A stretch of DNA of 64,000 nucleotides. Source: Jejuia rubra. Lineage in GTDB: Bacteria > Bacteroidota > Bacteroidia > Flavobacteriales > Flavobacteriaceae. Positions 16,893-25,273 of this stretch are shown here, piece by piece. The notes under the pieces were generated by a model. The model saw nothing but the letters and a program-made list of their open reading frames with translations. It ran no database searches and had not been told where the DNA came from. The stretch's first letter is position 1; every line of letters begins with the position of its first letter. Location: positions 1 to 64,000 of the forward strand of contig NZ_JBHULY010000002.1 of assembly GCF_042684665.1 (NCBI RefSeq), given 5' to 3'. Position numbers and translations under genes: made by a program.

Positions 16893-17023
16893 GAGAGTTG
16901 TGGTTTATTTACCCCTGTGCTTTCCTTATTTTGGGATAATTCAAAATGAAAGAACCTCTAATTTAAATGATACAAAAACACGGCAATCCGGATTAAATAA
17001 TTTAGGAAAAGTTTTGAGGGGTT

Positions 17024-17058
17024 GGAGTGGTGTCCCCTTGAGGGGACTTTAGGGGTGT
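17024..17058 (+). repeat. 35-bp repeat, copy 1 (direct)
   Basis: Contains the palindrome GTCCCCTTGAGGGGAC followed by TTTAGGGGTGT. It is identical over 35 bases to 17669-17703 and inverted with one mismatch at 17497-17525. It lies directly after the stop of the DUF559 gene. Confidence 0.75.
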
Positions 17059-17062
17059 CCAA

Positions 17063-17434
17063 TTATAGCTGTTTATTTAGCTGGTCACAAGTCTCTTCAA
17101 TAACCAGCAAAACACTAAACATTTTCTTCTTTACTTCTTCATTGGAAAACCTCAAAAATGTTACGCCATAAGCTTCAATCTCTTTTTGTCGTTCTAAACC
17201 TTTGGTATCATTAAAATCATGACTATGTCCATCAATTTCTATGGCTAATTTTATTTCGTGACAATAAAAGTCCACTATGTAATTTAACATTGGAACTTGT
17301 CTATGAAATTGAACCCCAAAAGCTCTTTGTTTTATCTTCTGCCATAATAGAATTTCAGGAAGTGTGCTATTCTTTCTTAGTTGTCTGGCTAGCTCTTTTA
17401 GTTTTGGATTGTATGGTATGATTCTATTTTTCAT
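17063..17434 (-). CDS. DUF559 (Vsr-like) endonuclease-fold protein
   Basis: Protein of 123 residues of the DUF559 family in the PD-(D/E)xK/very-short-patch-repair superfamily. It has the LRKNSTLPEILLWQKIKQR start, then YIVDFYCHEIKLAIEIDGHSH with the acidic catalytic residues, and LRFSNEEV near the end. No substrate is known. The gene stands alone, bracketed by inverted copies of a 29-35 bp palindromic repeat. That raises the idea that gene and repeats form a unit. Not linked to a methylase here. Confidence 0.88.
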   Translation of the reverse strand: MKNRIIPYNPKLKELARQLRKNSTLPEILLWQKIKQRAFGVQFHRQVPMLNYIVDFYCHEIKLAIEIDGHSHDFNDTKGLERQKEIEAYGVTFLRFSNEEVKKKMFSVLLVIEETCDQLNKQL

Positions 17435-17496
17435 TATTGAAAGATAAAATATTCCGTTTGACAGGGAAATGTATTGTTTTTAAATCTTTGAATTTT

Positions 17497-17525
17497 ACAC
17501 CCCTAAGGTCCCCTCAAGGGGACAT
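17497..17525 (-). repeat. 35-bp repeat, copy 2 (inverted, shortened)
   Basis: Reverse complement of the 17030-17058 part of copy 1 with one mismatch; it lies upstream of the DUF559 gene, so the gene is enclosed by inverted copies. The remaining 17526-17668 has no feature I can support. Confidence 0.75.
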
Positions 17526-17668
17526 TTGCTTACTCAGACGGTTAAGTTTGCTTTGAGTTTATAGAATAATATGCGATTTGTTAAGTTGATTTTCAATGCT
17601 TTATATGTATCATAATGGAGTTGTTATAGAGTTATTTCTGCCTTTTTGAGAATTATTGGTTTAGCGCA

Positions 17669-17703
17669 GGAGTGGTGTCCCCTTGAGGGGACTTTAGGGG
17701 TGT
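17669..17703 (+). repeat. 35-bp repeat, copy 3 (direct)
   Basis: Exact 35-base copy of 17024-17058, now just past the stop of the aquaporin gene. With copies 1 and 2 it gives three copies within 700 bp. Confidence 0.75.
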
Positions 17704-17728
17704 TTTTATCGGAGAAGCCCATTAAAGC

Positions 17729-18388
17729 CTAACAACACTGCTCGTCCTTAACCAGTTTACAGCTGGAAACGGCCACAATTGCTCCGAGAATGGGAGCTAA
17801 AATATATAGCCATAAGTCTTGAAAATTTCCCGTAAATAGGGCAGGGGCGATAGAACGTACAGGGTTCATAGAAGCTTTGATCATCGGTCCTGCAAACATA
17901 GCTTCCAACAAAATTACACCGCCAACAGCAATGGCGGCCATTGTGCCTATTTCTTTGCTGCCCGTGGACACGTTTATAATGACTACCATCAAAAAGAAAG
18001 TGAGTAGAAATTCTAAAATAGCGGCTTTATAAGCTGGAAAGCCCTCGGCAGGAACGGTTTCGCCCAAGGTCTGGCTTTCAGGAAACAAAAACCAAAGGAG
18101 AAAAATAGCTAAAACCCCTCCAATAGGCTGAGCCAAAATATATTTTGGAACTTTTGGCCAAGGGAATTTTTTTGCAAAGGCAAACCCAATGGTTACCGCC
18201 GGATTAAAATGCGCCCCGGAAGTTTCTCCAAAGGCATAAATCATGGCCATAACGATCAGCCCCCAAGTGACGGCCACACCAACATGGGAAATGCTACCGC
18301 CTTTAATTTCGTTGATGGTCATGGCACCGCAACCACAGAATATCATGGCGAAGGTTCCGATGCTTTCTGATATGTATTGTTTCATCAT
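17729..18388 (-). CDS. MIP family aquaporin/glycerol channel
   Basis: Membrane channel of 219 residues with six helices. The first pore motif is canonical (HFNPAVT, Asn62-Pro63-Ala64); the second is NPV rather than NPA (SMNPVRS, Asn175-Val177) with the selectivity-filter Arg178. NPV in the second loop recalls NIP-type and arsenic-operon aquaporins, so metalloid or small polyol transport is possible besides water. A second in-frame ATG follows the first, so the start could be 18385. It is apparently monocistronic. Confidence 0.88.
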   Translation of the reverse strand: MMKQYISESIGTFAMIFCGCGAMTINEIKGGSISHVGVAVTWGLIVMAMIYAFGETSGAHFNPAVTIGFAFAKKFPWPKVPKYILAQPIGGVLAIFLLWFLFPESQTLGETVPAEGFPAYKAAILEFLLTFFLMVVIINVSTGSKEIGTMAAIAVGGVILLEAMFAGPMIKASMNPVRSIAPALFTGNFQDLWLYILAPILGAIVAVSSCKLVKDEQCC

Positions 18389-18490
18389 GTTTAAGTTCCA
18401 AATTTCAAATTCAAAATTCCAAGTTTCGGGCTCAACTACTGTAGGGAAGCATAGATTTCCTCTTTTGCAACTGGTTGGCAGGACATCCCC

Positions 18491-18588
18491 GCGTTAGGGA
18501 TTGAACGGCCTGTTTGAAATCCCCGACGCAGGAGGGATTGAGTAGTGAAAGCCCGACCCTCCCGATAGCTATCGGGAGGGTAACGCCC
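18491..18588. repeat. Structured repeat with GCGTTA/TAACGC closing stem, copy 1
   Basis: The 314-base gap between aquaporin and DUF2911 genes is mostly this element. It begins GCGTTAGGGATTGAACGG, contains TGTTTGAAATCC and TGAGTAGTGAAAGCCCGACCC, then a perfect CCCTCCCGATAG hairpin (18558-18580) and ends TAACGCCC. The same ordered blocks recur at 30812-31035. A folded RNA or REP-like element is possible; I know no function. Confidence 0.6.
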
Positions 18589-18702
18589 AAATTAACATGG
18601 GGCAAATATACAACGTCCTATTTTAAGCTTTTGTTAACAATAAGCGGTTTTAGATTGGTTAATTTTAGGGGATTAAAAACCTAATTATTAAAGCTTACAA
18701 CG

Positions 18703-19551
18703 ATGAAAAAATTACTAGTATTATTTATGGCGTGTGCCACAACGTTTGCGGTGCAGGCGCAATTGCAAACTCCTCAGCCAAGTCCATTAGGGAAGTTGGT
18801 GCAGAAGGTGGGCCTAACGGATGTTACTATTGAATATTCCAGACCGGGCGTTAAGGGACGAAAGATTTTTGGTGGATTGGTGCCTTATGGTGAGATGTGG
18901 AGAACGGGAGCCAATAAAAATACCATGGTTACTTTTAGCACGGATGCGACTGTTGATGGGCAGACCTTAAAAGCAGGGTCTTATGCCATTTTTACCAAGC
19001 CTGGTGAGGAATCTTGGGACGTGTATTTTTACTCTGACACCAATAACTGGGGCGTGCCGCAAAAGTGGGACGAGAGTAAAGTGGCAGCCAAAACGACGGT
19101 CAAGGCTTACCCTGTTCCATTCAGTGTAGAAACCTTTGCTATGGATATTGGTCAGATTTCAAATAACGGGGGGCAATTGGAATTGATTTGGGACAAGACC
19201 TATGTTGGTGTTCCTTTTACCGTACCTACGGATAATGCCGTCTTGAAGAGTATCAACAACGTGATGAGTGGTCCTAGCGTAAACGATTATTATTCTGCCG
19301 CGGTTTACTATTTGCAGGAAAACAAGGATATGAAAACTGCGATGGAATGGATTGACAAAGCCGTAGAAATGACCAAGGACAAGCCCCGTTTTTGGATTTT
19401 AAGACAGCAATCTTTAATTCATGCGAAGGCTGGTGATAAAAAGGGAGCCATTGCCGCTGCTAAAGCTTCTTTGGAGCATGCTGAAAAAGCGGGAGCCAAA
19501 GGCTATGTTAAAATGAATACCGATTCCCTAAAAGAGTGGGGGGCGATTTAA
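18703..19551 (+). CDS. DUF2911 domain protein, exported
   Basis: Protein of 282 residues with an N-terminal signal peptide (MKKLLVLFMACATTFAVQAQ). The DUF2911 core follows: DVTIEYSRPGVKGRKIFGGLVPYGEMWRTGANKNT and AGSYAIFTKPGEESW. It ends in TPR-like helices (about residues 190-275). Periplasmic or outer-membrane associated; function unknown though widespread in Bacteroidota. A clear terminator follows at 19590. Confidence 0.92.
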   Translation: MKKLLVLFMACATTFAVQAQLQTPQPSPLGKLVQKVGLTDVTIEYSRPGVKGRKIFGGLVPYGEMWRTGANKNTMVTFSTDATVDGQTLKAGSYAIFTKPGEESWDVYFYSDTNNWGVPQKWDESKVAAKTTVKAYPVPFSVETFAMDIGQISNNGGQLELIWDKTYVGVPFTVPTDNAVLKSINNVMSGPSVNDYYSAAVYYLQENKDMKTAMEWIDKAVEMTKDKPRFWILRQQSLIHAKAGDKKGAIAAAKASLEHAEKAGAKGYVKMNTDSLKEWGAI

Positions 19552-19589
19552 TTTAGATTTCCAGACTTTTAGAAGATTAGATGTTTAGA

Positions 19590-19619
19590 AAGCGTAACCA
19601 ATTTGGTTACGCTTTTTTT
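19590..19619 (+). terminator. Rho-independent terminator after DUF2911 gene
   Basis: Perfect 10-bp stem AAGCGTAACC/GGTTACGCTT with a five-base loop, followed by a run of T. It lies 38 bp past the stop of the DUF2911 gene. Confidence 0.85.
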
Positions 19620-19747
19620 ATAGTTTCGTGATGGTAACTCATAATTTTAAGGGTCAGTTATAATTTTTATTTCTATTGAAATGGTGAAGGTTAATTCTGT
19701 ATATTAGTAGGGTCATACAAGACGTTAAGCTAAAATTAATTCCTAAA

Positions 19748-21685
19748 ATGTCTGACCAAAACTCTGTTGAAGAAGCATTTTTAAAAAAGGTGGAAGACGT
19801 CATCGAAGCCAACTTGGAGAATGAGCAGTTTGGCGTCAATGAACTGTCTGATGCACTTGGTGTGAGCCGTTCTAAATTACATAGAAAATTGAACGCTTTT
19901 ACTGGAAAATCAACCAGTCAGTTTATTCGGGAATATCGTTTGGAAAAGGCTATGGTCCTTTTGCAGGACAACGAGGCTACGGCATCCGAGATAGCTTTTC
20001 GTGTTGGTTTTAGTAGCCCCACGTATTTCAACACCCGTTTTAGCGAATATTTTGGTTATCCGCCGGGGGAGGTTAAATATCGTAGTTCATCTTCGTCGGC
20101 GCAAGGTGAGTTAAAAGGCACAAAATACCAAAAGTCTAATACATCTAAATCTTCGAATCGAAAAAATATTATTATTGCTGTTTTAAGCGTGATTCTAATG
20201 ATTGCGTTGGCCTATTTTATATTTAACTGGCAAAAAGAAAACGGTAGTGACACTTTGGAAATTGCTGAAAAAATGGATAAGTCCATCGCGGTACTGCCAT
20301 TTAAAAATCTGAGTGATGATAAGGATAACCAATATTTTGCCGACGGTGTGCGTGAGGATATTATCAATCAGTTATCAAAAATTGAAAAAGTATCGGTAAA
20401 ATCCAAGCAGTCTTCCGATAGGTTTTACAATGATAATTTATCAGGAGAAGAAATAGGTGATGCCCTCAAGGTAGATTACCTAATAAACGGTAGTGTTCAA
20501 AAACATCAGGATCGCATTCGGGTTATTGTGCATTTAGTGAATGCCAAGGACGATACCCATTTATGGTCTAAAGATTTTGATCGCGAATTCAATGATATTT
20601 TTAGTTTGGAGAAAGAGATTTCAACAGATATCGCCAAGGAATTGGATATCGTGCTGTCGCCGTCCGAATTAGAAAAGATCGGCAAGATACCTACACGGAA
20701 CCTTGAAGCCTATAATTTGTATTTAAAGGGCAGGCATTTTTTGTACCGTTTTAATGATGATGATTTGAATCGTTCCGAAAAGTATTTTAAGGAAAGTATG
20801 GCCCTAGATCCAGAATTTGCATTGCCCTATTCAGGGATGGCAGAGGTAACCATGTTCAGATATTGGCCTAGGGCAACGCAATCTGATTACCTAAAGGCAA
20901 AGGAATACGCCTTAAAGGCTATTGCCCTTGATGATGATTTATCATACCCGCATAGGGTTTTGGCCAATATTAGTTTGGAATATGAATGGAATTGGGATAA
21001 CGCAGCAAAGGAGTTTCGGATAGCCCTAGAAAAAGAGCCGGATAATGCCGTTAATTATTGGTTGATTGCCCGTTACTTTATCTTCGTCAATGGAGATTTT
21101 GAAAAAGGCTTGGACTATCTCGAAAAGTCCATACAGTTAAATCCGCTATTTCGTTTCTCATCCATATTAAAGGCCGATTGCTATTTGTACCTTGAGGAAT
21201 ATGATTTGTCTTTAGCTGAAGCTAGAAATGCCCTTGAGATAAACGAAAAGGATTTATGGGCATCATGGGTTACCTTTTTAACTTATGCGAAACAGGGCAA
21301 GGATGAATTGGCGGTTCGAGAATTAGCAAGAGGTTGGCGCACCGACGAGGCGGGAATGGTCAACGTGGAACCCATGTTGAAGGCGTATAAAGCTGAAGGC
21401 CTTAAAGGTGTTTTTAAATGGCTAAACGATTTGGATATCAACCATGAAGGAGAAGACCATGTGTACCATAGTGCCTATTGGATTGCTCAAAAATTCGCTT
21501 TTCTTGGTGAGCACGACAAAGCCTTGGAATGGTTGGAAATCGCCTTTGAAAGAAGGAATGCCGAACTGTACAGGATAAAGTACGATCACTTTTTTAAAGG
21601 AATGCAGGAACATCCTAAATTTCTAAGCATCCTGAACAGAATGAATTTGGGCGACTACACCCACGAACGTCCGTTCAAGGATTAA
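19748..21685 (+). CDS. AraC-type HTH regulator fused to TolB/FlgO-like and TPR domains
   Basis: Membrane-spanning protein of 645 residues. Residues 1-110 carry an AraC DNA-binding domain (VNELSDALGVSRSKLHRKLN; ASEIAFRVGFSSPTYFNTRFSE). One helix around 140-162 spans the membrane. Residues 170-290 carry the FlgO/adenylate-cyclase-associated module (KSIAVLPFKNLSDDKDNQYFADGV). The C-terminal half is TPR repeats. This one-piece architecture puts a cytoplasmic DNA-binding head on a periplasmic sensor. Ligand and targets unknown; the gene is monocistronic. Confidence 0.9.
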   Translation: MSDQNSVEEAFLKKVEDVIEANLENEQFGVNELSDALGVSRSKLHRKLNAFTGKSTSQFIREYRLEKAMVLLQDNEATASEIAFRVGFSSPTYFNTRFSEYFGYPPGEVKYRSSSSSAQGELKGTKYQKSNTSKSSNRKNIIIAVLSVILMIALAYFIFNWQKENGSDTLEIAEKMDKSIAVLPFKNLSDDKDNQYFADGVREDIINQLSKIEKVSVKSKQSSDRFYNDNLSGEEIGDALKVDYLINGSVQKHQDRIRVIVHLVNAKDDTHLWSKDFDREFNDIFSLEKEISTDIAKELDIVLSPSELEKIGKIPTRNLEAYNLYLKGRHFLYRFNDDDLNRSEKYFKESMALDPEFALPYSGMAEVTMFRYWPRATQSDYLKAKEYALKAIALDDDLSYPHRVLANISLEYEWNWDNAAKEFRIALEKEPDNAVNYWLIARYFIFVNGDFEKGLDYLEKSIQLNPLFRFSSILKADCYLYLEEYDLSLAEARNALEINEKDLWASWVTFLTYAKQGKDELAVRELARGWRTDEAGMVNVEPMLKAYKAEGLKGVFKWLNDLDINHEGEDHVYHSAYWIAQKFAFLGEHDKALEWLEIAFERRNAELYRIKYDHFFKGMQEHPKFLSILNRMNLGDYTHERPFKD

Positions 21686-21851
21686 CGACACAAAAATCCC
21701 TCATTTGCAACATAATTTAAACACTTTAAATTATGTGCATCAGCCTTTAAATAAAACTTTGAATTTTTTGATACATAGCTATTATCCCTTGCTATTGCTA
21801 ATGTTTCATCTTTGTGTAAATCATTTTTCATTCACTTAAACTCACAAAATC

Positions 21852-22394
21852 ATGAAAACATTAACATTAATTCTAGCCGTGTCCCTTTTGACCTTTTCAG
21901 TTTCTTCTCAAGATAACAATGCACAATTAATGGCCTATAACTCTGAAAAAATTTCTGATCTTGAAACCGTAAAACCAACCCCTAAAGTATTAAATCAAAA
22001 GTACCTGGATGCGGTTTATGATTCCGAAATGGCCATCCATGTACGCTCCATAGTCAAGAATATTTCTAAATATAATGTATCCGAAGCCAAGGGCTATAGC
22101 GGGAAAGCAAAGCCTTTTAAAACAGCTTTTAAAACTGATAAGGCCTATATTGAGGTTTCCTATGATAAGCATGGAAAAATTATCAGCACCAAAGAACGCT
22201 ATGAGGACGTAAAATTGCCCGAGGCCCTTCGAGAAAAAATCTTCTCAGAGCATAACGATTGGGCATTGCTGAAGGTGGATTATGATGTCGATTATAACGC
22301 TGATCGCACTCAGAAAACCTATCACGTAAAAATTAAAAGTGGGAAAACCAAAAAGAAAATCAAGATTGATGCTGATGGGAATTTCATCAATTAA
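21852..22394 (+). CDS. Secreted PepSY-like hypothetical protein
   Basis: Protein of 180 residues with a signal peptide (MKTLTLILAVSLLTFSVSSQ). The C-terminal half has the strand-helix-strand pattern EVSYDKHGKIISTKERYEDV...LPEALREKIF...KKKIKIDADGNF, similar to PepSY-like domains. It shares this layout with the 165-residue product of 50525-51022, so the two are distant paralogues. Function unknown. It ends before a strong bidirectional terminator. Confidence 0.75.
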   Translation: MKTLTLILAVSLLTFSVSSQDNNAQLMAYNSEKISDLETVKPTPKVLNQKYLDAVYDSEMAIHVRSIVKNISKYNVSEAKGYSGKAKPFKTAFKTDKAYIEVSYDKHGKIISTKERYEDVKLPEALREKIFSEHNDWALLKVDYDVDYNADRTQKTYHVKIKSGKTKKKIKIDADGNFIN

Positions 22395-22413
22395 ATTTAA
22401 CGACATTTATGCT

Positions 22414-22470
22414 AGACCTCACAGGTTTTTCTCGTGCTGAGCGCAGTCGAAGTGAAAACCTGTGAGGTCT
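22414..22470. terminator. Bidirectional terminator between convergent genes
   Basis: Perfect 16-bp arms (AGACCTCACAGGTTTT and its complement) around a 25-base loop, with T-rich flank on the right and A-rich flank on the left. It separates the convergent PepSY-like and Gfo/Idh genes. The GACCTCACAGG core is a common flavobacterial intergenic repeat in my experience. Confidence 0.8.
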
Positions 22471-22477
22471 TTTCGTT

Positions 22478-23470
22478 TTATGAATAATCAAGATTAATAA
22501 TCTTTCGGACGGTATCCAAAGTTGAAATCAATTCCTCACTAAACGCAAAAGTCATCACGTCACTTTCGGTTTTACCTTGGCGTAATAAATTATTGAAGTG
22601 TTCAATTTCGAAACTATATCCGATAGTTTTGTACCCAAAATCTATAGTTTTCTCAGTTCCCTCATTAGGAATTAAGGTTACAGTCGAAGGAGAAAACCAA
22701 CCACCATTAATTTTGATAACACCACTCTCGCAATAAAAGATGGCCTCCGTTGGTGTGTCTTCCAAAAGAGTGCTTTTTAGATTGGCCTTTGCCCCATTTT
22801 CATATTCAAATTGCATGGTGCATGAGGAATCCGCGCCGTTTTCAAAAAAAGTGGCACTGGCTTCCATGGATTTAGGTGTTCCTAAAGTAGAGAGCGCCGC
22901 AAAAATAGGGTAGATGCCGATATCCAATAAACTCCCACCGCCTAAGGCTTTATTGAATAATCTTGAAGCATCGTCAAATGCCCTGTAAAAGCCAAAATCG
23001 GCTTCCAGCTTTAGTACTTTACCATATTTTTTTTCATTTAAAGCGTTTAGCACATATTGATAGTGCGGTAAAAAATAGGTCCACAGCGCTTCCATCAAAA
23101 GCGTGTTTTTTGCTTTGGATTTCGCAATCATTTCGGCTACTTCTTCCGAATTCATCGCAAAGGGCTTTTCGCATAATACGGCGATACCTTTGTCGAGACA
23201 AAGCAATGTGTTTTCTTTATGAAGGGCATGTGGTGTTGCGATATAAACTGCATCAATGTTTTTATCCTTGGCTAAAGCTTCGTAGCTGTCATAAGTTTTT
23301 TCAGCATTATATTTTGAAGCAAATTCGTTCGCCTTTTGTTGTGTTCTTGAAGCGACGGCATATAGGTTTGCACCCTCAACAGTTAATAAATCTGTTGCAA
23401 ATTTATGGGCGATATTTCCAAGCCCGATGATGCCCCAGTTGATGGTTTTAAGTGGTTGCTTTTTGGTCAT
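22478..23470 (-). CDS. Gfo/Idh/MocA family NAD(P)-dependent oxidoreductase
   Basis: Sugar or inositol-type dehydrogenase of 330 residues. The N-terminal Rossmann domain has GIIGLGNIAHKFATDL, and the conserved EKPFA motif and DIGIYPIFAAL follow in the catalytic domain. Substrate unknown. Its start overlaps the sodium:solute symporter stop by 23 bp, so transport and oxidation of the same sugar derivative is a reasonable inference. Confidence 0.93.
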   Translation of the reverse strand: MTKKQPLKTINWGIIGLGNIAHKFATDLLTVEGANLYAVASRTQQKANEFASKYNAEKTYDSYEALAKDKNIDAVYIATPHALHKENTLLCLDKGIAVLCEKPFAMNSEEVAEMIAKSKAKNTLLMEALWTYFLPHYQYVLNALNEKKYGKVLKLEADFGFYRAFDDASRLFNKALGGGSLLDIGIYPIFAALSTLGTPKSMEASATFFENGADSSCTMQFEYENGAKANLKSTLLEDTPTEAIFYCESGVIKINGGWFSPSTVTLIPNEGTEKTIDFGYKTIGYSFEIEHFNNLLRQGKTESDVMTFAFSEELISTLDTVRKIINLDYS

Positions 23471-25160
23471 TTTTAGTTAATCCTTGAAGTAAACAGGCTA
23501 TAAAAATAACAATAATACAGCCAACAAAGTTGAGCCATAAAAACGGAAGGTTGATGAATTCGTATTCATTTAGAAAATAAAGCGCAATAACGATAACTTG
23601 GGTGATTAAGGCTCCAATAAATACGGCATTGCCCTTAACAAATTTGAAAAAGAACGCCAACAAGAAAATCCCCAACACATTGCCATAAAAAATGGAGCCA
23701 ATGATGTTAACCAGTTGAATTAAATTCTCAGCAAGATTGGCCACGCAGGCCACACCAATAGCAATAATGCCCCATAAAAATGTAAACCATCTGGAAGCAC
23801 TAACCATTTCCGATTCTGTTTTTGGGCTGGTATTTCTTTTGTATAAATCCATTGCGGTGGTGGAGCCGAGGGCATTCAACTCACTCGCCGTACTGGACAT
23901 GGCAGCACTCAAAATCACAGCCAACAATAGCCCAATCAGTCCACGAGGTAGATTATTCAAAATAAAATGGATAAACACATAATCTTTATCGTTGCTTTCT
24001 ACTTTGATATCCAGCGCTTCTCCGGCCTTGTCGATTAAATCCCGTGCTTCTTGCCGGACATCTTCGTTTGAAGCATTCGCGGCAGCAATGTATTGCCCTG
24101 CATTTCGATGCGTACCATTTACATAGGCATCAATGATGATCTGTTTGTCCCTAAATATTTGATGTTGTTCTTCTTGTAGCTCCTTAAAATCTTCAGCGTA
24201 TTCAGAGTTTAAAACCACCTCCGTTGCCGTTGGATTGAAATTTATAGGGGCTTCATTAAATTGATAGAACACAAATACCATCACACCCACCAATAGAATA
24301 AAGAATTGCATAGGCACTTTTAAAAGTCCGTTGAAAATCAGACCCAACTGCATTTCCTTTACTGATTTTCCCGATAGGTAACGCTGTACCTGACTTTGGT
24401 CCGTACCAAAATAAGATAACATCAAAAACGTACCTCCAATAATCCCGCTCCAAAAGGTGTAACGGTTGTTCAAATTGAAGGAGAAGTCCAGCACTTCCAT
24501 TTTGCCACTGGCGCCTGCTATTTCCAAGGCTTTTGTAAAGGTGATATCCTTTGGTAATTGATCCACTATCAAAAAGAAAGCCACTAGCATACCTATAAAA
24601 ATGACGATCATTTGATGTTTTTGGGTCACATTCACTGCCCTGGTGCCTCCAGAAACGGTATAGATGATGACCAATAGGCCAATAGCGATATTGAGGGTGA
24701 GCAAATTCCATCCCAGTACCACTGATAAAATAATAGCAGGTGCGAAAATGGTAATTCCCGCCGCCAATCCACGCTGGATTAAAAACAAGATGGCGGCAAG
24801 AGTTCGGGTTTTTAAATCAAAACGGTTTTCTAAGAATTCGTAAGCCGTATAAACCTTTAGGCGATGGTACAAAGGAATAAAGACCATACAAATCACAATC
24901 ATCGCAATAGGCAGTCCAAAGTAAAATTGTACGAAGCCCATGCCGTCATTAAAGGCCTGCCCGGGTGTAGACAAAAAGGTTATGGCACTTGCCTGAGTGG
25001 CCATAACAGATAGCCCTATCGTCCACCACTTGGAGGTATTGCCACCTCGGAGATAATCCTTTACATTTTTGCTCCCGCGTGTTTGCCAGGTACCGTAGGC
25101 CACAATAGCAATAAGCGTAATTGCGAGTACCAACCAGTCAACCCAATTCAGCATTTGCAT
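23448..25160 (-). CDS. Sodium:solute symporter (SSS family)
   Basis: Sodium-coupled transporter of 570 residues with about 13-14 predicted helices. The family core is seen in SVMATQASAITFLSTPGQAF (sodium site of helix 1), VYTAYEFLENRFD and ILSAAMSSTASELNALGSTT (helix 8 sodium site). Bacteroidota members usually move sugars or sialic acid-like compounds. It is followed by Gfo/Idh with overlap and preceded by a 35-residue membrane protein and the PIG-L gene, forming one operon 27799-22478. Confidence 0.93.
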   Translation of the reverse strand: MQMLNWVDWLVLAITLIAIVAYGTWQTRGSKNVKDYLRGGNTSKWWTIGLSVMATQASAITFLSTPGQAFNDGMGFVQFYFGLPIAMIVICMVFIPLYHRLKVYTAYEFLENRFDLKTRTLAAILFLIQRGLAAGITIFAPAIILSVVLGWNLLTLNIAIGLLVIIYTVSGGTRAVNVTQKHQMIVIFIGMLVAFFLIVDQLPKDITFTKALEIAGASGKMEVLDFSFNLNNRYTFWSGIIGGTFLMLSYFGTDQSQVQRYLSGKSVKEMQLGLIFNGLLKVPMQFFILLVGVMVFVFYQFNEAPINFNPTATEVVLNSEYAEDFKELQEEQHQIFRDKQIIIDAYVNGTHRNAGQYIAAANASNEDVRQEARDLIDKAGEALDIKVESNDKDYVFIHFILNNLPRGLIGLLLAVILSAAMSSTASELNALGSTTAMDLYKRNTSPKTESEMVSASRWFTFLWGIIAIGVACVANLAENLIQLVNIIGSIFYGNVLGIFLLAFFFKFVKGNAVFIGALITQVIVIALYFLNEYEFINLPFLWLNFVGCIIVIFIACLLQGLTKNDQKATT

Positions 25161-25163
25161 GTT

Positions 25164-25271
25164 CTAAAAGGCTTTAGTGATGATATAAAAGATGATAAAA
25201 TAGAGGATGTTTGCCACCAAAACGATGGTGTACAGTTTATTCCATTGCTGTTTTGGAGCCTCTTCTTTCAT
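25164..25271 (-). CDS. 35-residue single-helix membrane protein
   Basis: Tiny gene (ATG 25269-25271, stop 25164-25166) between PIG-L and the symporter. It encodes a charged N-terminus with KQQWNKLY and one hydrophobic helix of about 20 residues ending in ITKAF. It starts 2 bp after the PIG-L stop and ends 3 bp before the symporter start, so spacing supports a real gene. It could be a small partner of the symporter; that is inference. Confidence 0.7.
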   Translation of the reverse strand: MKEEAPKQQWNKLYTIVLVANILYFIIFYIITKAF

Positions 25272-25273
25272 GA

